DNA of 64,000 nucleotides from NCBI GenBank assembly GCA_030844895.1, contig CM061234.1, positions 15,683,573 to 15,747,572 on the forward strand. The letters run 5' to 3'. Of this stretch, positions 57,935 through 64,000 are shown piece after piece. Below the pieces are notes generated by a model, which saw nothing but the letters and a program-made list of their open reading frames with translations, was not told where the DNA came from and made no database searches. A program made the position numbers and the translations under genes. The first letter of the stretch is position 1. The number at the start of each line of letters is the position of its first letter. This stretch comes from Ambrosia x helenae. Lineage: Eukaryota; Streptophyta; Magnoliopsida; Asterales; Asteraceae.

Positions 57935-58936
57935 CTAGTTTTTATCCTGGAATCGTCCCGGGTTGAAATATCTAATATAACATAATAAAATATATTATTA
58001 TTATTATTATTTTAAACAAATCTCTGTCATAAGTTATCATATTCAAATATATAAAAAAAACGAATCTCTGCGCTGGGGTATAAATCTAGTGCCATTACAA
58101 ATGAATTCGGAAGTTTGTAATTGATCATTCTAAAAAGAACTAACATGAAATAACAAAAAAAAGTTAATTATTGAAATATCGAACGCATTAGTCTAAGGGT
58201 TATGTGATGCGTTAAAAAATTCATGGGTATATGATCGGGTATGTAGTTCGGGTATTTGGGTATGTTGTTTCGGGTAATCGGGTTGGGTATCACCTAATCC
58301 CAGACCCGACCCAAACCCACAATTTTTTTAAACTAATCCCAAACCCGACACAATACCTGTCGGGTTACAAAAAAATAGTCATTTTTTATCCGATTTTTAT
58401 ATAGCACTATGGTACTCGTTGGAAAGATAATAAAACGCTCGTTAATTTGGTGTCATTTTTTTCTTTAAAAAATCTCGTATATAAAAGGTATTAACGTTTA
58501 AAAGTTATGGGAAGAAACTAATCCCAAACCCGACACAATACCTGTCGGGTTACAAAAAAATAGTCATTTTTTATCCGATTTTTATATAGCACTATGGTAC
58601 TCGTTGGAAAGATAATAAAACGCTCGTTAATTTGGTGTCATTTTTTTCTTTAAAAAATCTCGTATATAAAAGGTATTAACGTTTAAAAGTTATGGGAAGA
58701 AATACAAGAGATAAAATAATAAAGTTTTAATATTTAGATTTAGTATATTAGATATTTAATAGATTAGGTTAAAAATTATAATAGATTAGGTTAAATCATA
58801 TTTATTTCTTATTTTTAATTGGTTTAGAGTTGCCACATCACATCCTATGTGGCATCTCTCAAATGAGAGATTGCATAAGAGTATGACATGTAAGATTAAT
58901 CCCTTTGCAATATATATATATATATATAGATATAGA
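57935..58936 (-). mobile_element. Non-autonomous Helitron (minus orientation)
   Basis: On the minus strand the 3' end is a short hairpin (CCCGG...CCAGG, with one G-T pair) followed by ATAAAAACTAG and host T, fitting CTRR|T. The 5' end reads TCTATATCTATATATATATA and is preceded by A. The structure parallels the Helitron at 20305-21958. No Rep/helicase ORF. It includes a GGGTAT-rich segment (58220-58320) that may be a smaller insertion, and an exact 186-bp duplication. Confidence 0.68.
58331..58702 (+). repeat. Exact 186-bp tandem duplication
   Basis: AACTAATCCCAAACCCGACA starts at 58331 and again at 58517. Read side by side the two 186-nt units appear identical. Confidence 0.92.
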
Positions 58937-58939
58937 TGT

Positions 58940-60880
58940 TAGAAAAATGTTAAAAACTAACTCATAAACGCATTCAGGTTTTGTTAAATGCACCTATGAT
59001 AGTGATGACAAATTGCCAATCATATTGCTAGTGCAATAAACAAAAAGATATGATGTAATTTCTAAACGCACATTGTAACCTAACTACATACTTACACTTC
59101 AATAATATTCATATAACATTATTTTAACTAACATCGAAAATTCAAACACTTGTCTCTTTGGAAAAAAACAAGGAGCGTTAAAAAGGACGTACTTCAAATA
59201 TTACTCGATAAAAAAAAGGGTACATGGCAGAAACTATACAACACAAGTACATCTAAATTTTAAATCTGGGAATATTCTAGAGAATGGTAATCAAGTTTTA
59301 GCAATGTTCCCTCACTCATAAAAATATTTGTTCTAATTAACTCATTCAAGTTTATTTTATATTCTAATCTTATATAATTTACATGGATAGCATGTAAATT
59401 ATCATATATGGCATTTATTTAGTTTTTTTAAACATGATGACATAATTAATTAAATAAATCAAATTTATTGATTAAAGAAATAACACAAACCAATTAAACA
59501 ATCCAGATGATTCATGTTCCATAATAAATAGAAAAACCATCTTCTCTATTTTCGCATCTCCACCTGCTGTTGCACCACCATTCCAATAAGCCACCAACCA
59601 CCATCGCAAAATAACCCCAATATGCCACCAACCACCATCGCACCACTACCCCAATACGTCAACCACCATCCATCTTCAGCGGCAGGCACGAACCTCAACC
59701 ATTGCTGGCCAACCTTCTCATATGAGAATTGGAAAAAAAATGGTTGTTGATCGCGTGTTATAGATCTGGGCTTTGGTATAACATGGTTTCTAGTTCCATG
59801 CTATACTCTAAAGACTAAAAACTTTTATTTGGTTTGTGGATGTTAATTTACTCCTTTTTGTTTTCACTAAATAAATAATGGGTTTAAAGAAATTAAAAAG
59901 GAGTGATTATGAAACCACAATCATGAAATTAAAATCAAGAAGCCATTATAAAAAAAATCCATGGATTTAATAGTACACATTTTTTTTCTTTTTAAATTCC
60001 CAATTGTTTCTGAATATTTTAAAACTAGTTTTCAATTTTTAAAGATTCATGTTGACATTTACAAGTCATGTCAACATTTTTTATAAAAATACAAACCTAA
60101 ATAAATGTCATGACCTTCTATTTAAGTAAAATATCTATGATTGTAACACTAAACTAAACTTGAGTGACCTGATCGGGACAAAAATACTTATGAGTGATAT
60201 GATTAGAACAATAATGAAACTTAGTTGCCAAGTTTCCCCTTTAACACTCAATAAAAGAAGAGAAAACACATTAACTGAAAAATACATAAAATTTAATATC
60301 ACATTCATCAACTTACCATCTCCTTGATCGACAATTGCGTTTTACATAATCAGAAGCTCTAAACTTCGGGGAAAATTCAATACGAGGTCAATGGCACCTC
60401 TAGTGAATGAAGAAAAAACCTAATCGGCTACGGAAATTATGTTCAAACAAATGTGATTGGTCCGCAATATCCTTTCACTTTATTTGAGGTTATGATTTAA
60501 TATTCTTATCAGATCCACGGCTTTAATACTCAAATTATGTTACAAGACTAACATCGAGTAACCAAAACCAAATGCGATCGGTCTTATCAATCAATCAATC
60601 ATATAGAGTACGAGGACATATGTACTTGGCCTTGATTAGAGAGGGACTAAAAGATGTCTCTAGTTTTAATGAGGAAAAACCCCACATTGAGTGTCACGCT
60701 ACTACATGTGTCTCCTATTAACATGAGGAAAAACTATTTACGTTTGACTATGTTAAAAAAACAATGTTCCTCAAGTTGAGAACCAATGTACTTAAAATCA
60801 AAGGATAACTTTTATTACTTCTGACTATGTTAAAACAAAGGGGAATTAGATAATAATTCAAACTTTGTCTCGTTGCTCGG
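58940..60880. other. Intergenic; short CCACCAACCACCATCGCA repeat
   Basis: Mostly AT-rich and featureless. At 59592-59660 GCCACCAACCACCATCGCA occurs twice 43 nt apart. No gene supported. Confidence 0.55.
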
Positions 60881-60884
60881 CAAT

Positions 60885-61320
60885 AATTTGTATTTAATAA
60901 ATTCTCCACAACAGTCCCAACTTTCAATGTATTGGCTGACAATGAACTTTTGTTAATTGAGAACTAACTCAGTTAGTGGATGCTGACGTGAACGCTGATG
61001 TGACATGTTCTAACTCTATTAGTTTTTTTTAATGATGTGACACCTTTTTCCTACGTGACATGCTGACATGGCATTTTTTTGCCTACATGGCATGCTGACA
61101 TGACATTTGTTTTTCTTACATGGCATGCTAACGTGACAAAATTTTCCTATGTAACATGCTGGCATTAGCATGCTACATAGGCATAAGGTGCCACGTCATC
61201 AAAAAAAACTAACGAAGTTAGTATTTGGTTAGTTTAGGTGTGACATAGCAAACAAAGTGTTAAGTTGGGAGTATTGGTAGTCAAGTAATAGTTGAGAGTG
61301 ATAATAACCAACGATCAATA
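60885..61320. repeat. Palindromic GGCATGCTGACATG repeat cluster, probable MITE
   Basis: TACATGGCATGCTGACATG-type words recur at least five times between 61045 and 61190. The flanks are inverted: AACTAACTCAGTTAG...near 60961 with CTAACGAAGTTAG near 61211, and GTCCCAACTTTCAATGTATT near 60916 against inverted AAGTTGGGAGTATT near 61264. A degenerate TIR element, class not resolved. Confidence 0.5.
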
Positions 61321-61828
61321 GTTTGAAGTTTTTAAATCTAATTTCCTTTTAATGTAACAACAATATTAATAGAGATGGTGGATTTTCTAAGAGGGAGGGG
61401 TCTTTGAACAAAATGAGTTTTGTTACAATTGTTACTCTCTTAACAACACAAAGAACCATATTTATAGTTCAAAGTCATTCTTGATGAAAAAAACTACTAC
61501 AAATTGTTCATGATTGTTTATGTTATCCACCCAACATACAATATTACAACATACCAATTCGCGAACAAGATGACGAGAAAAATCAATAGCGCTGACAACA
61601 AAACCAAATTGCGTGGTGCATGGCCGATAAACATTATAAATGGTGACCAGATTACTAAAGTGGCACAATTGGTGTCATTACCAGAATTTTTAATCATCGT
61701 TCTCTCTGGCATATTTCGCCGAGCTATTTCCAAGAATCCACATTAATATTATAGAGACCAACCCAGTCATAAAGATAACCATCATAGCTGAAGCGCATAT
61801 GCAGAATCAATGACTTTGCCCAAAAAAA

Positions 61829-63067
61829 GGGAAATAGAATTAAATAATCCTAACTTTGAGGGGTTGGAAGGGAATAATCCCAACTTGAAATTTGTAAGAT
61901 AACAGTCCCAACTTGTCACGTATTTTATTTCATTGGACCCAAACTAACGGTGGTTAAGTTTGTCTGTTGAATGCCTATGTGGCAGTCCACGTGTCATCCT
62001 ATGTGGACAAATCTATCCCACTTGGAAAAGGCTGGCCCACTATATTTTAAATACACACATATTATATATACACACACATACAACATCTTTATCATCTTCA
62101 TCACAACCCAACCACCTGCAACCATCACAACCACCTGCCACTACCTGCTACCACCATCAACCACCGCCATCTCTGACGACACCCACCACCACAAACATGA
62201 AACACCACCGCTCTACACCACCACCACAAACAACACCAAAATCTCTATCATCTTTTATAATAATTTTCCCCCAAATTTTCATAACCCTAGACACAATAAT
62301 TCAGTCAACTACTTGTTTATAACATAGATTGACAATTTACGCTTAATTTCAGAAAGCCCTAGAAAAAGTTATTCCAAATACAGAAAACCCTAGACACCGC
62401 AAACCTCACCCAAAAAATGCCCACATCGTTACCCCAAGGCAAGTGATCGTATTTGATGTAGGAAGGGTTTTCCCCCAAATTTTCATAACCCTAGGCTCTG
62501 TTCTCTGTATAGAAGATGAAGAAGGTGAATCGTTGTTTTCTCTGATAATAGTTTCGATAATAGCTTCAATGGAGTGGGGATAGATGTTGGTAGTTGTTAT
62601 AGGTTGTTGTAATGGTGAATGAAGGTGGAGTGACAGAAACTTGTGGTGGTGGGTGTGGCAGGTGACGGTGGTTGACGGTGGCAGGAGGTTGTGGTGATGA
62701 AGATAATATGATGAAGATGTTGATGAAGATCAAAGATGTGATATATGTGTGTATATATATATATATACATATATAATTCTTTTTTTACTATTATTAAAAG
62801 ATTTTTTTTATTAATTAAAAGATTTTTTTAATTGAAAAACACAAATGTTATTGTGGGCCTACTTTGTTTTACCAACTAGACAAAAATAACCACGTCAGCT
62901 GCCACGTGGCAGTCCACGCCATCAGGTAACAGACAGACTTAACCACCGTTAGTTTGGGTCCAATGAAATAAAATATGTGACAAGTTGGGACTGTTATCTT
63001 ACAAGTTTCAAGTTGGGATTATTCCCTTCCTACCCCTCAAAGTTGGGATTATTTAATTCAATTTCCC
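61829..63067. mobile_element. Long-TIR MULE-like element with 5' UTR-like interior
   Basis: TIRs of about 150 bp: GGGAAATAGAATTAAATAAT at the left and its inverse ending AATTCAATTTCCC at the right, both containing AGTCCCAACTTG and GGACCCAAACTAACGGTGGT. Flanks are A-tracts (CCAAAAAAA and AAAAAAAAA), so a 9-bp TSD is possible but not provable. The interior has (CCACCA)n/(GGTGGT)n in opposite orientation on the two sides, TTTTCATAACCCTAG twice (62277, 62479) and (TA)n. The ORFs at 61960-62327 are low-complexity His/Thr/Pro readings and not accepted as genes. Confidence 0.68.
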
Positions 63068-63295
63068 AAAAAAAAAAAAAAAAAAAATCATTGAAACTTT
63101 ATAACCTTGCAAATGGAATTTTGATGGAATGTATCTCATATAGTAATAGATAATATAAAGCTTGTACAAAGCTGAAACAAGAAACTGCAATCCACAACAA
63201 AAAGCAAGTCGTAGAAAATACACAAGTCCTTGCTCACCTAATGCTAAAAAAATGGTAATCTAGGTAAACATCAATCAAACCCGCAAGCAGGATAT

Positions 63296-63475
63296 GTATC
63301 AGTCTTGGTTCACGTTAAAAGTATTGATATTATTGATTATGTGAATGAATGAATACATTAGGTTATGTCCTTTTATATAGATAAGAGAGGGAGCATAAAC
63401 CCTAGAGATAAATTAGGAAAAGATATACATGACAAATAAACAATATCTATCTCTAATATAATATCTATCGCTAAG
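63296..63475 (-). repeat. Putative 3' LTR of a copia element, partial
   Basis: Immediately downstream (minus strand) of a polypurine tract TGTGGGGGATC (63476-63486). Contains a minus-strand TATA box TATATAAAAGG (63371-63381). The outer end is approximate. The pol ORF runs into it. Confidence 0.5.
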
Positions 63476-64000
63476 ATCCCCCACAGTTTGTTCGGTCGTA
63501 GGACAGACGGTCAAACTGGATCTGAATGACTGAAATAGCTGACGAGACAGGCCTTTGGTATAGATGTCAGCATATTGAAATGAGGAGGGAACATGCATAA
63601 CACTAATGTCACCAACGCGACCTTTCTCCCGAATGAAGTGTATGTCTATCTCAATATGCTTGGTGTGTTGGTGCTGAACTGGGTTGTCTGACAAGTAAAC
63701 CGCTGAAATGTTGTCACAATAGACAACCGTTGCCCGTTGTAAAGGAACCCGAATCTCTAAAAGCAGGTTGCGGAGCCACGTTGCTTCTGCCACTACATTA
63801 GCTACCCCCTGTATTCGGCTTCCGCACTAGACCGTGACACAGTTGGCTGGCGTTTGGACGACCAAGATATTAAGTTTGCCCCAAGGAACACACAGTACCC
63901 GCTAGTAGACCGCCGAGAATCAGGACAACCACCCCAATCAGCGTCAGAATACACAGTTAAAGAATGCGTATTAGATCGAACTATCCGAATACCATAGTCA
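63413..64000 (-). pseudogene. Copia pol RNase H C-terminus, partial, with a frameshift
   Basis: From the right edge: VYSDADWGGCPDSRRSTSGY, CVFLGANLISWSSKRQPTVS, then SSAEAEYRG. At the C-run 63805-63809 (G-run in mRNA sense) the frame shifts, and MAEATWLRNLLLEIRVPLQR, VVYCDNISAVYLSDNPVQHQ, KHIEIDIHFIREK and YADIYTKGLSRQLFQSFRSS follow. These are the conserved RNase H and tail motifs of copia Pol. The rest of the element lies outside the window. Confidence 0.9.

Noticed and set aside
61960..62327. Two overlapping 118-120-residue ORFs rich in Thr/His/Pro
   Set aside because: Low-complexity CCACCA repeats inside a TIR element, with no start context or domain.

Overview
The window looks like gene-poor nuclear DNA of a flowering plant, probably a eudicot. 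It is AT-rich and crowded with plant transposon families: Ty3/gypsy with a Tekay-like pol, Ty1/copia, MULE, hAT, Tourist-like, Helitron, tRNA-derived SINE and LINE. The only cellular gene I can support is a two-exon plant-type gene. The LTR termini (TGTAACACCCC... type) and the iMet primer sites resemble what I know from Asteraceae genomes, but I could not test that placement.

Layout. 1-838: 5'-truncated LINE reverse transcriptase (minus strand) running off the left edge. 2079-2355: fold-back MULE MITE with 9-bp target duplications. 3677-3758: an 82-nt poly-G tract. 4752-5027: hAT MITE with perfect 8-bp TSD. 5117-7939: two elements bounded by TA microsatellites, the larger with exon-like pieces. 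8060-22496: a nest in which a Tourist-like MITE (TSD TAA) was entered by a hAT element (TSD ATTTTAAA), which holds a TA-flanked element and a Helitron; the TA-flanked element was split by a 10.5-kb gypsy retrotransposon (TSD ATATA) with virtually identical 2.5-kb LTRs. 22561-23134: another hAT. 23325-30675: copia element with young LTRs but a broken coding region. 31901-33309: BYPASS1-like gene carrying an apparent 1-nt frameshift at the end of exon 1. 33849-34132 and 35508-35749: two SINEs in opposite orientation. 36263-38437: MULE carrying a SANT/Myb-like ORF. 39494-45395: a second long-TIR MULE holding a 4.7-kb copia element. 47490-48868 and 53032-54904: probable solo LTRs. 50327-51600: copia remnant interrupted at 51616-52386 by a hAT element. 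55658-56550: a further TA-flanked element. 57935-58936: Helitron with an exact 186-bp tandem duplication. 61829-63067: long-TIR MULE-like element. 63296-64000: 3' end of another copia element.

No rRNA, functional tRNA, CRISPR or organellar sequence was seen. The genes do not form a pathway; the content is a stratified record of insertions. The most informative points are the TSD-supported multi-level nest, a set of hairpins with compensatory changes in the gypsy leader, a single in-frame UAG between gypsy gag and pol, pol III-like boxes inside the gypsy LTR, and a group of elements bounded by TA microsatellites. Boundaries backed by TSDs are firm; family names and ages are inference.
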